Positions 17,525 through 27,824 of a DNA stretch of 64,000 nucleotides are shown in pieces. The DNA lies in the NCBI RefSeq assembly GCF_014805825.1, contig NZ_CP061941.1, positions 2,852,001-2,916,000 on the forward strand, written 5' to 3'. The notes beneath the pieces were generated by a model that searched no databases, had not been told where the DNA came from, and saw only the letters and a program-made list of their open reading frames with translations. The position numbers and the translations under genes were made by a program. Position 1 is the stretch's first letter, and every line of letters starts with the position of its first letter. The DNA comes from Marinomonas algicola (GTDB lineage: Bacteria; Pseudomonadota; Gammaproteobacteria; Pseudomonadales; Marinomonadaceae).

Positions 17525-18800
17525 AGTCAGTCTTATATTGTTCGCCATGTTAGCGGCCATGTTAGCGGGTATTCCCATTGCCTATTGTTTAGGGATCGCG
17601 GGCTTTGTGGGTGGCTATATGGTCATAGGATATGACGCCATGTTGTCACAACTGGGCAGTTCATTATTTGAAGCAGGGTACGCCTATGAGTTTTGTGTTG
17701 TCCCCCTGTTTATTTTTATGGGTTGTTTAGTGTCAAAAACCAAAATTTCAGACAGCTTGTTTGCAGCGGCCAACGCCATGATAGGTCACCACAAAGGTGG
17801 TATCGGTATGGCCACCGCCGTAGCATGCGGAGGCTTTAGCGCCATCTCTGGCAGCTCATTAGCCACCGCGGCGACCATGAGTAAAGCGGCATTACCGCAG
17901 ATGCGTAAGTATGGTTATCACGATCGCCTTGCCACTGGGGTTATCGCGGCGGGTGGCACTTTGGGGATTTTGATCCCGCCAAGTATTGTCCTAATCTTTT
18001 ACGGCATCCTCACCCAACAAGACATAGCCGACTTATTTAAAGCGGGCATCATTCCGGGTTTATTAGGTGTTTTTGGCTACATGTTAGCCGTGCGATTGGT
18101 CACCTTCTTCAGGCCAGATTACGGCCCACGCGGCGATAAAACCAACTGGAAACAAAGACTTCAAACCTTAAAAGGAATTTTGGACTTTATTATCTTGTTT
18201 GCTGTCGTGATAGGAGGCATGTACTCAGGTATTTTCACCTCCGTGGAAGCGGCCAGTATTGGTGCCGTCAGTGCATTCGTCTTAGCCGGTTTGCGAGGCA
18301 AATTATCTGTAGCGCTAGTAAAAGACGCCTTACTGGAAACCAGTAAAACCACGGGCATGCTATTTTGCATTTTCTTAGGTGCACTGCTGCTGACCTCTTA
18401 CATTAACTACTCTGAGTTGCCTTGGTTATTGACGGATTTAATTGATCAGTTTGAATTATCAGGCGTTCAAGTGGTACTGGTTGTCCTGATGATTTGTATG
18501 CTTCTCGGTATGGTATTAGAGGCCTTTTCAATCATTTTGCTGATTGTGCCGATTGCGCTGCCAATATTGCAAATGACCGATGTAAACCTTATTTGGTTTG
18601 GCATTATCTTAGTCGTCACCACAGAAATCAGCTTGATTAGCCCTCCGGTGGGAATGAACGTCTTTGTCCTAAAATCGGTGAACCCAGACATATCCACTGG
18701 CACCATTTTTAAAGGCGTTGTCCCTTTCATTTTTATTGATCTCATTCGCTTAGCGATACTAATTATGTTCCCATTACTCTCACTGGTTTTGGTTTCATAA
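17517..18800 (+). CDS. TRAP transporter large permease (DctM type)
   Basis: The 427-residue inner-membrane protein has about twelve helices and the DctM landmarks: CGGFSAISGSSLATAATM, GTLGILIPPSI and ISPPVGMNVFVLK near the C-terminus. With DctP and DctQ it forms a sodium-driven importer. It is the last gene of the M20-TRAP operon; a strong hairpin follows at 18942. Confidence 0.9.
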   Translation: MLEVSLILFAMLAAMLAGIPIAYCLGIAGFVGGYMVIGYDAMLSQLGSSLFEAGYAYEFCVVPLFIFMGCLVSKTKISDSLFAAANAMIGHHKGGIGMATAVACGGFSAISGSSLATAATMSKAALPQMRKYGYHDRLATGVIAAGGTLGILIPPSIVLIFYGILTQQDIADLFKAGIIPGLLGVFGYMLAVRLVTFFRPDYGPRGDKTNWKQRLQTLKGILDFIILFAVVIGGMYSGIFTSVEAASIGAVSAFVLAGLRGKLSVALVKDALLETSKTTGMLFCIFLGALLLTSYINYSELPWLLTDLIDQFELSGVQVVLVVLMICMLLGMVLEAFSIILLIVPIALPILQMTDVNLIWFGIILVVTTEISLISPPVGMNVFVLKSVNPDISTGTIFKGVVPFIFIDLIRLAILIMFPLLSLVLVS

Positions 18801-18941
18801 GCGGTCAGGCTTTCTCTCTTTTTAAGAGGCCACTTTTAAAAGGAAGTCTTAAAAGGTAGCGAACAAAGGCCAGACAAGGAAAAAACGGACGATGATGCAA
18901 CAGAAGAAACAAGGGCTTAACATTTAAAAATGAGCCTAAAG

Positions 18942-18977
18942 AAATAAACCGAGTGACAAACATCACTCGGCTTATTT
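18942..18977. terminator. Bidirectional terminator-like hairpin after the TRAP operon
   Basis: The stem CCGAGTG/CACTCGG (18949-18955 and 18964-18970) extends, past one mismatch, through AAATAA/TTATTT. The A-tract on one side and T-tract on the other give a usable U-run on both strands. Confidence 0.65.
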
Positions 18978-19073
18978 ATATTCATTGAGACAAATCTTGC
19001 TCATGTTGTGATCTCACGTCTCCTTTCTCCACTACCGCCCTTAAAAGCGGTTTAGTACTGGAAAGCTCCAAAG

Positions 19074-19283
19074 CCAATCACATTGTCAGACAGTGACACC
19101 AATAATTTAAAAAAACTAAATAGAGTGAAGCTAGAGCGCCTAGCTAAAATCAAAGGCACCCCCCTTGCTGTCGCTGAACGACTCGTAGCTCAAAGACCAT
19201 TTCACTCTATTAAAGCCATTTTAAGTGTAAAAGGAGTGGAGCCTAAGACGCTACATAACATTTTTGACGCATTAAATAATTAA
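19074..19283 (+). pseudogene. Fragment duplicate of the HhH domain gene (direct repeat copy 2)
   Basis: The sequence repeats 13256-13465 and keeps the reading frame for the HhH domain (about 66 residues from 19083), ending in its own stop. The N-terminal beta-rich part is absent, there is no RBS and the first codon is an internal one. It is best read as a 3' fragment left by a duplication or by insertion of the block between the two copies. Confidence 0.75.
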
Positions 19284-19348
19284 AAGAATAGTCTCAAGAC
19301 AGCCGCAAAAACGATCTACTTTGCCCATTTTCTAATAACGGCTGCTGG

Positions 19349-19759
19349 CTATCCCTCTTCAAAATGCGCAAACACGTCAGCCGCTGTCATATTATGCGTT
19401 TCATTTTTAAACTCGTAATAGTCTGGTTTTTCATCGATAAATATCTGATGTGTGAAATTAAAACTGGCGCTTGCTTCAAGTAAACCAATAGGAAGATGAT
19501 ATTGGTTAGCTGGCTTAAGATAGTAAAATAAATGCGTCCCGCAATGGGTACAAAACCCCCGTTCAGCCCACTCGGAGGAAGGATAGCGTGTTACGCTCGT
19601 TTCATTTGATATTTTCATTTTATCCGCGCAGTCAATTGCCAGCATTGGGCCACCACCCCAGTTCCGACACATACTGCAATGACATGCCGCTAACTCATTG
19701 CTAGCCTATTCAACTTCTATCTCAACGCTACCACACAAACATTTACCATGCCCTTTCAT
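19349..19759 (-). pseudogene. GFA-family (glutathione-dependent formaldehyde-activating-like) protein, broken by an in-frame amber stop
   Basis: Reading the minus strand from the ATG at 19759 gives a normal GFA N-terminus with GKCLCGS. A TAG at 19708-19706 (codon 18) interrupts it, and the frame then continues with ACHCSMCRNWGGG and CTHCGTH to the stop at 19349. All four zinc-binding cysteine groups of the family are therefore encoded but split by one stop codon. A product starting at the Met of CSMC (19672) would lack the first zinc ligands. The family member is thus probably inactive, unless suppressed or a base-call error. Confidence 0.82.
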
Positions 19760-19958
19760 ACCTTATAACCCCCACTGTTATCGCACTCTTCAAATAGTTT
19801 GAGTGTCTCATTATTAGCCGCAATAGTTGAATATGTAAAGCCTTGTTGATGAACGAATGGAACCTACCCTATCTACATCCTAAGCGTGATTTGAGTAAAC
19901 TACTTTTATAATGAAGCCTATTTACACTAGCCTTTTTATAAAACGAATCGCCAAGCAT

Positions 19959-20909
19959 TTAATCTTCCAATACACCTTTCTCCAACAGCCCGTTATCGAC
20001 TAATTGAGTTAAAATCACTTTGGTACGCTCTCGAAACATATCGCGTAATAAACGAACGGTTGGCGTTATGGATTGGCGGCTCGGGCAAATTAACCAAAGC
20101 TCTCCTTGAGGGACTTTATAATCCGGTAGCAACGGCACCAAACGACCTGAGAGTAAATCATTGGCAATATCCAACGAGGATTTTACAGCCACACCTTTCC
20201 CTGCAACACACCAACGCCTAACTAAGTCTCCATCATTCGCCGCACAATAGGATTTTAACTTAATTTTGTAAGAACGCTCCACATCCGCTTTTACGCCTGT
20301 GACATGCCAAGTATCATTCAAAATATTGTGCAATTGATAAAATAAACCTTGATGATTTAGCAGGTCTTTAGGGTGTTCAGGCGTACCGTGTAATTCAAGG
20401 TAACTTGGACTAGCTACCAGTAATCTGGGCACGTTACAAATCTTAAAACCATATAAATTGGAATCTGCAGGTGCGCCATAACGCAACGCAATGTCTAATG
20501 CATCACGATAGAAGTCAATATTGCTGTCACTAATATGTACCCTCAACGTTACTTGTGGATACTGCTCCATAAAACCATCCACCCAAGGAATCGCTATATT
20601 TCGTCCTAAATCAGACGATACCGCTAAACGAACTTCGCCGCTAATGATATCCAAATCATTATGTATCGCTTGTTTGGCTTGATCCAACATTGACATGGCC
20701 GCGATGCATTGTGGTAAATAACGTTCACCGGCACTGGAAAGGCGTAAGTGGCGTGTCGTTCGCACAAACAGCTCAACACCGAGCGTGGACTCTATACGCT
20801 TAACCGCCGCACTTGCTGTCGCTATTTGCATATCCAAATGGGTTGCTGCCGCCGTAATACTGCGAAACTCTGCGACTTTTATAACGACTCGAAGATCTTC
20901 AAGCTGCAT
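19959..20909 (-). CDS. LysR-family transcriptional regulator
   Basis: The 316-residue LTTR has an N-terminal winged HTH (LRVVIKVAEFRSITAAATHLDM, then ASAAVKRIESTLGVELFVR) and an effector domain. It is divergent from the nitroreductase gene (175 bp between the starts), so it probably regulates that gene. The C-terminus is about 15 residues longer than usual. Confidence 0.87.
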   Translation of the reverse strand: MQLEDLRVVIKVAEFRSITAAATHLDMQIATASAAVKRIESTLGVELFVRTTRHLRLSSAGERYLPQCIAAMSMLDQAKQAIHNDLDIISGEVRLAVSSDLGRNIAIPWVDGFMEQYPQVTLRVHISDSNIDFYRDALDIALRYGAPADSNLYGFKICNVPRLLVASPSYLELHGTPEHPKDLLNHQGLFYQLHNILNDTWHVTGVKADVERSYKIKLKSYCAANDGDLVRRWCVAGKGVAVKSSLDIANDLLSGRLVPLLPDYKVPQGELWLICPSRQSITPTVRLLRDMFRERTKVILTQLVDNGLLEKGVLED

Positions 20910-21083
20910 GACTTAGCCCTTATTAGAAATGAAAACCACCTTCTATTATCAAATAATAATTGATAATAATTCAATCAAAACCCTGTTTTTCATTTAATTA
21001 TGTCTCGATATTATAGCGCCATCAATTTCAGCACGACTTGTTATAACGAGTGCTGAACACTTAACTTATTATGGAGACAAAAC

Positions 21084-21737
21084 ATGTCACATCAGATTAT
21101 TGCTAACCTAGAAAAACGCCATACCGTAAAACACTATGATGCATCTAAACGTATCTCTAAAGCGGATCTGGTTATTATTCTGGAAGCAATGCGCCTTTCG
21201 CCTTCTTCTATTAATTCTCAGCCGTGGAAATTTATCGTTATTGAAAGCGACGAAGCGAAACAGCGTTTTCACGACACATTCGTCAATAAATTCCAGTTCA
21301 ACCAAAAGCACGCAAAATCAGCTTCACATACTATTCTTTTCGCCCATAAAACACACTATTCCCGTGCCGACTACGAAAAAGTAATTGACACAGACATTCA
21401 AACAGGTCGCACAAAAGCGGAGAACAAAGACGCGTCTTTCGGTGCTTTTGCTTTTGTAGATATGAATACAGACGATAAAGGCAACAACGCCGCGTGGACA
21501 AAAGCTCAAACCTACCTAGCTCTTGGTAATGTTATGCACTCAGTGGCTAGTCTAGGCATCGACTCTACCCCAATGGAAGGAGTAGATCACGAACTGATCA
21601 GTGAATTATTTCCGGAGCTTGAAGGCTATCAATGCGATGTTGCGCTTGCAATGGGTTACAGCGATTCGGACCAAGACTATAACGCGGCCTTACCAAAATC
21701 ACGCCTATCCATCGAAAACGTAGTCACTAGGCTTTAA
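21084..21737 (+). CDS. NAD(P)H nitroreductase/dihydropteridine reductase-like flavoprotein (NfsB group)
   Basis: The 217-residue protein has the FMN-binding pattern of the nitroreductase superfamily: KRHTVKHYD at the N-terminus (phosphate-binding RR/KR site) and SPSSINSQPWKFIV, with a late GYSD region for FMN contacts. Such enzymes reduce nitroaromatics and quinones with FMN and act as homodimers. RBS TTATGGAG stands about 10 nt upstream. It is divergent from a LysR gene and closed by a good terminator. Confidence 0.88.
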   Translation: MSHQIIANLEKRHTVKHYDASKRISKADLVIILEAMRLSPSSINSQPWKFIVIESDEAKQRFHDTFVNKFQFNQKHAKSASHTILFAHKTHYSRADYEKVIDTDIQTGRTKAENKDASFGAFAFVDMNTDDKGNNAAWTKAQTYLALGNVMHSVASLGIDSTPMEGVDHELISELFPELEGYQCDVALAMGYSDSDQDYNAALPKSRLSIENVVTRL

Positions 21738-21756
21738 GCCGATGTAACCCTTCACC

Positions 21757-21797
21757 AACGAGGTCAGATATACCTTATCTAACCTCGTTACTTTTTT
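21757..21797 (+). terminator. Rho-independent terminator of the nitroreductase gene
   Basis: Arms AACGAGGT-c-AGATA and TATCT-a-ACCTCGTT form a 13-bp stem with one mismatch; ACTTTTTT follows. It lies 20 bp past the stop codon. Confidence 0.8.
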
Positions 21798-22008
21798 ATG
21801 GACGCTCTCGCCTGAGAAAAATGAGATGCCCCCATCATTTGTAACAATTCCCTGACATTCAAGCCGTCAGAGATAATTATCGACATCCTTTTTTATCCGT
21901 CGTTTTCAGGTTACTTTTATGTCGTGCAAAGACCTATCCTTTTTTTCGCTGGTGACAAAATAGCCAGTCAAGCACACAACAAAAACAACAGCAAAAAAGG
22001 ATGTCCAC

Positions 22009-23202
22009 ATGAGCAATTACGCAAACCGAGGCGTTATCTATCAAGGCAATGGCACTGTCAAAGTTGAAGCCATCCCCTTTCCTGAATTGGCTATCGGTAA
22101 ACGCCGCTGTGACCATGGCGTTATTCTGAAAGTCGTTACCACCAATATCTGCGGCAGTGATCAACATATGGTTCGAGGCCGCACAACCGCACCAAGCGGC
22201 TTAGTCCTTGGACATGAAATCACTGGCGAAGTCATTGAATGTGGTCGCGATGTGGAATTCATAAAAGTTGGGGACTTGGTGTCTGTACCCTTTAACATTG
22301 CCTGCGGCCGTTGTCGTAATTGCAAAGAAGGTAAAACGGGGATATGTTTGAACGTTAACCCAGCGCGCCCTGGTGCGGCTTATGGGTACGTTGATATGGG
22401 CGGTTGGGTTGGCGGACAGGCCGATTACGTCATGGTGCCTTACGCTGATTTCAATTTACTAAAATTCCCTGATGCAGATCAAGCCCGCGAGAAAATTCAA
22501 AGTTTAACACTTCTGTCTGATATTTTCCCAACAGGGTTCCATGGTTGCGTTACCGCTGGCGTGGGTCCAGGCTCTACCGTGTATATCGCTGGTGCGGGTC
22601 CCGTTGGTTTAGCGGCGGCGGCATCGGCGCATTTGCTTGGCGCGGCCTGCGTCATTGTTGGCGACATGATAGAAGATCGACTCAATCAAGCACGCTCTTT
22701 TGGCTGCGAAACCATCGATCTCAGACAAGAAGGCGACATTCAAGATAAAATTGAAGCGATTCTTGGAGACCGTGAAGTGGATGCTTTTGTGGACTGCGTC
22801 GGTTTTGAAGCTCACGCTTGTGGCTGTAATCACCACCAAGAATCCCCTGCCGTTGTGTTAAACTCAGCGATGCAAATGACGCGTGCGGGTGGTCAGATCG
22901 GCATACCAGGCTTGTATGTAACAGAAGACCCAGGTGCCGTCGACAGTGCCGCACAACAAGGTAGTTTAAGCATGCGTTTTGGCCTAGGTTGGGCGAAATC
23001 TCATTCACTTCATACAGGCCAATGCCCTGTCATGAAATATCATAGAGCACTGATGCAAGCAATCTTGTTTGATAAAATCGACATTGCCAAAGCCGTAAAC
23101 GTGCAAATGATTTCACTTGATCAAGCGCCACAAGGTTATGCGGATTTTGATGGCGGTGCCGCGAAGAAATTCGTTATCGACCCTCACAAAATGGTGAGTT
23201 GA
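22009..23202 (+). CDS. fdhA: Glutathione-independent formaldehyde dehydrogenase
   Basis: The 397-residue zinc-dependent MDR (alcohol dehydrogenase-like) enzyme shows the catalytic-zinc Cys in NICGSDQH, GHEITGEV, the structural-zinc loop CGRCRNCKEGKTGIC, and a Rossmann VYIAGAGPVGLAAA. The insertion CNHHQESPAVVLN and the overall N-terminus (SNYANRGVIYQGNG) match the Pseudomonas putida FdhA group, which oxidises formaldehyde to formate with tightly bound NAD. It stands alone, with RBS AAAAGGA and a terminator-like stem afterwards. The glutathione-related GFA gene nearby is broken, so this is the intact formaldehyde enzyme in the window. Confidence 0.92.
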   Translation: MSNYANRGVIYQGNGTVKVEAIPFPELAIGKRRCDHGVILKVVTTNICGSDQHMVRGRTTAPSGLVLGHEITGEVIECGRDVEFIKVGDLVSVPFNIACGRCRNCKEGKTGICLNVNPARPGAAYGYVDMGGWVGGQADYVMVPYADFNLLKFPDADQAREKIQSLTLLSDIFPTGFHGCVTAGVGPGSTVYIAGAGPVGLAAAASAHLLGAACVIVGDMIEDRLNQARSFGCETIDLRQEGDIQDKIEAILGDREVDAFVDCVGFEAHACGCNHHQESPAVVLNSAMQMTRAGGQIGIPGLYVTEDPGAVDSAAQQGSLSMRFGLGWAKSHSLHTGQCPVMKYHRALMQAILFDKIDIAKAVNVQMISLDQAPQGYADFDGGAAKKFVIDPHKMVS

Positions 23203-23230
23203 TCCATCCGAAAACGGAATAACTAGACAC

Positions 23231-23288
23231 AAAAGGCCTTGTCCTACTAACGCGTAGAATGTCGCTAGTAAAGCCAGGCCTTTTCTTT
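23231..23288 (+). terminator. Terminator-like stem after fdhA
   Basis: AAAAGGCCT (23231-23239) pairs with AGGCCTTTT (23276-23284), with an inner TACTA/TAGTA pairing, and TTTTCTTT follows. It lies 28 bp past the stop codon. Confidence 0.65.
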
Positions 23289-23414
23289 ATGTGACTGTTT
23301 GGGTGGATGCTAATGTTTCTTAAAAACGGTTAAACACCTGTGCCGTACCTTAAGAAAGTAAATCAAGTTACCCCAAAAGAAGAGAAGGCGCACTTTTTTT
23401 ACATTTTTAATTTT

Positions 23415-24889
23415 TCAGAACGGCTCAAACATAACTTTATTTCGACCGGTTTGTTTTGCTTGGTACAAAGCGCGATCCGCCACCTCAAAAGCATCGATAG
23501 CGTTAGATAATGGACGCTCGATCACAGTAAAGCCGATGGATACCGAGTATTTTATAACCTCCCCCTGATGTATAAAGTGTGTTTCCCCTATTTGGCTACA
23601 TAAATACTCTAAAAGATGATGAGCCTTTTTTTGATTCGTATTTGGCATAAGAACAGCAAACTCCTCACCACCAACACGAGCAAGAAAGTCATCAGGACGT
23701 ACCACTTTTCGGCAAGTTTGAGAAAACTGGTTAAGAACTCTGTCACCCACAGTATGACCGTATTTATCATTAATTTTCTTGAAAAAATCAATATCAAGTA
23801 TGGCTAAGGAAAGGGGAGATTGATGATCATTTGATTTAGAAAGCTGATCATCCAGAATCTCATCAAATTTACGACGATTGATCAAACCGGTTAACGAATC
23901 CGTAGTCGCCTCTATAGTGAGTCGCTCAACATCATTTTTTCTTTGCGTTATATCCCAGAAAATACCTGAAAGCGTGTAGTTTCCTCTGGTTCGGTTTTTA
24001 TCGAATTACATGAAATTTCTATCCAACAATATTGACCAGTTGAACGCCTAATTTTTAGGTCATAGTGAAACGTCGTCTCGTCAGAAGAAGTTAAAAAGCC
24101 TTTGGCCATTTCAAGAAACGGCCTCCTATGATCAGGGTGAATACGTTCTAGCCATTGCTTAAAGTTAAATAATTTACGGCTGACCACGTTATCATCGGGG
24201 TTTAGAACTTCAGAAGTACACCACAGATACCCTCGACGACTGTCCAGCTCCCAACTACTACAAGCAATGTTTTCTTTTAAAATCTCAAGTTGATTTTGTT
24301 TGGCTCGGTAGTCATCTCTTACTATGGCACTGGAAATAAAATAACTCGCCGTTCGAAGCATAATAATTTCATTGGCTGACCAAGTACACTCTCTTTCACA
24401 ATCATCTAGACCGAGCGTACCCCACCATTGATTATCAATAATAATAGGAATGGTCAGCATAGACTTAATGCCTTGTTCTTCAAGGTGCGACTTTAGCCAG
24501 GCGTCCGGTAGATGAGCGGTAATCAGACTCTGATATTCCCCCCGTTTTCTGCTTTCCATTAAATCGATGTACTCAGGCTCAACAAGCTGAGACGTGAAGT
24601 GATTAAAGTGAGGCAAACCAATTTGCTTATATTTTTTATGGGAGAACCATTCAAACGCATAATCTTGAATAATAAAATCGGTTTGAATGTCCAAAGTTTG
24701 AAAAATCCATACTCGGCTTACGCCTGTGGACATCCCAAGTTCAGCCAACAAGGTATTAATCCCATCTAACCAACCTTCCCCCGTCACCAAATCTTCTGCA
24801 CTTTGCAAAATTGCCGTGAGGACATCATTGCCTAGACTTGTCTCATCTTTAGCAATGCATTTATTCAAATCACCAGTATTAATTGCCAT
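23415..24889 (-). pseudogene. GAF-PAS-GGDEF diguanylate cyclase gene with a one-base frameshift
   Basis: The 5' frame (24889-23948, 313 residues) encodes a GAF domain (about 25-195) and a PAS_3 domain (205-310), then runs into TAA. The 3' frame (downstream of about 24000) continues exactly where it should: TLSGIFWDITQRK, the usual end of a PAS fold, then TTDSLTGLINRRKF and a GGEEF active site with an RPDD inhibitory site five residues before it. Adding one A to the A5 run at 23999-23995 (minus strand) joins both frames. The cyclase half is therefore intact but out of frame: a recent mutation, a slippage-prone site, or a sequencing error. Confidence 0.82.
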
Positions 24890-25743
24890 CCTAGATCAGA
24901 ACCATACCCCGTTGTTTTACTTCACGGTTACTAAAGTACAATAAAGAAGAAAGTAAAGTATATAGCGAGTGAATTTACTAAAGATACCCAAAACTAAGAA
25001 ACCTCCGATTATACACCAACACCAATCAAAGACACCCAGTTAAAAAGTTCTTCCAGAGGATACTAAAAACATATCTAAACTAAAATACGGATAATGAAAC
25101 AAGGCTTAGCGTCGTTTTTTGTCATTTTTAACAACGACAAACCCACCATTCTGTAGAAATGGGAAAATCTGGATGAGCAAAATCAATCATGCTTTTATGA
25201 CGTCATTTTAGTGAAGTGAGAGTAATGGAATACCTAGGTTAAGCAAACAATCGGCAACATCGTTTATTCGGCCTCGCTTTTGGATAACAACACAATAAGA
25301 CAACTCGATCAAAAGAAAGCGTTGATAAGGTCGACGAGATAGGGGCGCTCAATGGTGAATCTGAAATAGCCGAATTTAAATCCGTTTCGCCGATCCATGA
25401 CACCAATACTTTTTCAACCATAAACGCATCCCTAATAAACACAGTTGCTTAATAAGGACAGAGACTACTACAGTTTGCCGTAAAGTACATCATTAGAAAA
25501 ATAGCGTTAGGGTGACCATTTTCAGCCGTATTAAGAAGAGGTAACTCAAATGAGCCAACTGTGGGGCTAAACGCAACCATTACTAAGCTCCGTATTAATA
25601 AGATCATGGATTCATTAAAACGAAGGTTTGAGGAAACAAAGAAGAGATAAAAGATTCAGACAAAGCATCAAAAATACATTTATAAATGTCTAACAATTTT
25701 GTTCAGGGTGTTTTTAGATTTTATAGAGAGAGAATACAAGAAA
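24890..25743. other. 854-bp stretch between the GGDEF gene and the tRNA array, mostly non-coding
   Basis: I find no full gene. A minus-strand frame at 25607-25449 encodes 52 residues with a hydrophobic start and ELPLLNTAENGHPNAIFL, which resembles one Sel1-type repeat; it has no clear RBS and probably is a decayed remnant. The rest has many stops in all frames. Confidence 0.45.
25449..25607 (-). pseudogene. Possible Sel1-repeat protein remnant
   Basis: 52 codons from ATG 25607: a signal-peptide-like N-terminus (MILLIRSLVMVAFSPTVG), then a single Sel1-like motif with AENGHPNA. Sel1 proteins carry many such repeats, so one alone suggests a remnant. No RBS is visible. Confidence 0.25.
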
Positions 25744-25820
<77 letters not shown>

Positions 25821-25891
25821 ACGAGTTAAACTATTGATATAGTTTACTTTTTAGTGATATTTTGACTATTTCTATGACCAAATTCAATATT

Positions 25892-25968
<77 letters not shown>

Positions 25969-26047
25969 ACTAATTAAACTATTGATTTATATAGCTTATA
26001 TTCAAAATATAAAAGATAAGAAATGTGACTGAATTACTATTTAGTCA

Positions 26048-26124
<77 letters not shown>

Positions 26125-26200
26125 CCAAACTAAAATATTGATATAATTTAGATTTTTATCTTTTAGTGCTGGAAAAATTAGATGACAAAATTAATATGAA

Positions 26201-26277
<77 letters not shown>

Positions 26278-26322
26278 ACTAATTAATTTTACTTAAATCA
26301 CTAACAATTTCAGTTGATGAAT

Positions 26323-26399
<77 letters not shown>

Positions 26400-26475
26400 C
26401 CAAACTAAAATATTGATATAATTTAGATTTTTATCTTTTAGTGCTGGAAAAATTAGATGACAAAATTAATATGAA

Positions 26476-26552
<77 letters not shown>

Positions 26553-26597
26553 ACTAATTAATTTTACTTAAATCACTAACAATTTCAGTTGATGAAT

Positions 26598-26674
<77 letters not shown>

Positions 26675-26742
26675 ACTAATTATCATTCGTTGAAATAAAA
26701 GCAAACTGGTAATTTGCTTCTTGCTGTCTCAACGAGGTGCGT

Positions 26743-26770
26743 ATTATATAGATGCATTCAGTAGAGTCAA
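26743..26770 (-). promoter_or_regulatory. Sigma-70 promoter of the tRNA-fMet array
   Basis: On the minus strand: -35 TTGACT (26770-26765), 16-bp spacer, -10 TATAAT (26748-26743), then a GC-richer discriminator (ACGCACC). The array begins about 60 nt downstream. Strength fits a stable-RNA promoter. Confidence 0.8.
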
Positions 26771-27047
26771 GTGGTTTTATGAAATACCCCCATCTTATTT
26801 GCCGCTTATCATTTCATACTTTCTTTAAAAGTCTTTTCTTCTGACCCGCAGAGAAATCAATATGGCTTACGTTCCTAAGTGCTGTTTACTTGATTGATTT
26901 ATAACACCTCGTATCCTAAATGGCACGTTTTAGATGATGTCTATTTAATTTAACCTAACTTGCCCTTTTTTTGATTTATTTTTGCAGTATTCTATAAAAA
27001 TCTTCCTGTATTATACTGATAGAAAATTACTGTTTAGAGGATTAGCT

Positions 27048-27701
27048 ATGTCAATTGACTCAATATTAAAAAAATCATCCATACCGTCTAAAGAAGACGC
27101 TATTCCAGGCAGACCTGAAGCCATTACTCTCTCAGGCATTCATGCTATTACTCAGGAAGACATCACTCGCTTACCTCACGAACATGAAGACATGATAGTG
27201 TTAGGAATGGGGTGCTTTTGGGGAGCCGAACGAAAATTTTGGAACACGAAAGGCGTAACGGTTACGGCTGTTGGCTATGCCGGAGGGCATACTGAGAATC
27301 CGACATACGACGAGACCTGCACGGGTCAAACAGGGCATTCAGAAGTTGTGAAAGTGATATTTGATACAAAAACGATCTCTTTAGAAGAGGTGTTGCAAGT
27401 GTTTTGGGAAAACCATGACCCTACTCAAGGTATGAGACAAGGTAATGACATTGGCAGTCAATACCGTTCAGTTATTTACACAACACACAAAGAGCAAACG
27501 GATGCTGTTGAGCAAAGTGTTGCCGCTTATCAGCAACGCTTATTAGAGGCCGGCTTGTCAATGATCACGACCGAAAGAGAAGCTCTCGACACGCTTTATT
27601 ACGCGGAAGAATACCATCAACAGTATCTTCACAAGAATCCAAATGGTTACTGTGGGTTATCAGGTACAGGTGTGTCTTGTCCTATCGGTTTGTCTGTTTA
27701 G
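27048..27701 (+). CDS. msrA: Peptide methionine sulfoxide reductase A
   Basis: The 217-residue enzyme has the MsrA active site GCFWGAE, the substrate motif GYAGG, and the conserved GQTGHSE and NDIGSQYRS regions. It reduces the S-epimer of methionine sulfoxide in proteins. About 40 residues precede the catalytic domain, as in the long E. coli-type MsrA. I start at 27048, preceded by GAGG, not at the upstream ATG at 26982 that lies in AT-rich leader. No signal peptide is seen, so it acts in the cytoplasm. The partner msrB lies 10 kb away. Confidence 0.93.
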   Translation: MSIDSILKKSSIPSKEDAIPGRPEAITLSGIHAITQEDITRLPHEHEDMIVLGMGCFWGAERKFWNTKGVTVTAVGYAGGHTENPTYDETCTGQTGHSEVVKVIFDTKTISLEEVLQVFWENHDPTQGMRQGNDIGSQYRSVIYTTHKEQTDAVEQSVAAYQQRLLEAGLSMITTEREALDTLYYAEEYHQQYLHKNPNGYCGLSGTGVSCPIGLSV

Positions 27702-27725
27702 CACGAATTTTATTCGCAACCCCCC

Positions 27726-27774
27726 GCAAGTAAAGTATGAGAGACGTATTCTAAGTCAATCATACTTTACTTGC
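27726..27774. terminator. 15-bp perfect inverted repeat between convergent genes
   Basis: GCAAGTAAAGTATGA (27726-27740) and its exact complement (27760-27774) flank a 19-nt loop in the gap between msrA and the minus-strand kinase gene. The convergent position suggests a shared terminator; the T-run is poor on both sides. Confidence 0.55.
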
Positions 27775-27824
27775 TCTTGAGGCTTAATTGAATCGCTAAA
27801 ATACGCCCTAAGGAACTCCGAAAG

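Noticed and set aside
19706..19708. Recoding of the TAG in the GFA gene (pyrrolysine or read-through)
   Set aside because: No sign of recoding elements or associated genes; a nonsense mutation or base-call error is simpler.
21838..22008. Riboswitch or formaldehyde-responsive leader upstream of fdhA
   Set aside because: I found no conserved structure that I could name; only a normal-length AT-rich leader and RBS.
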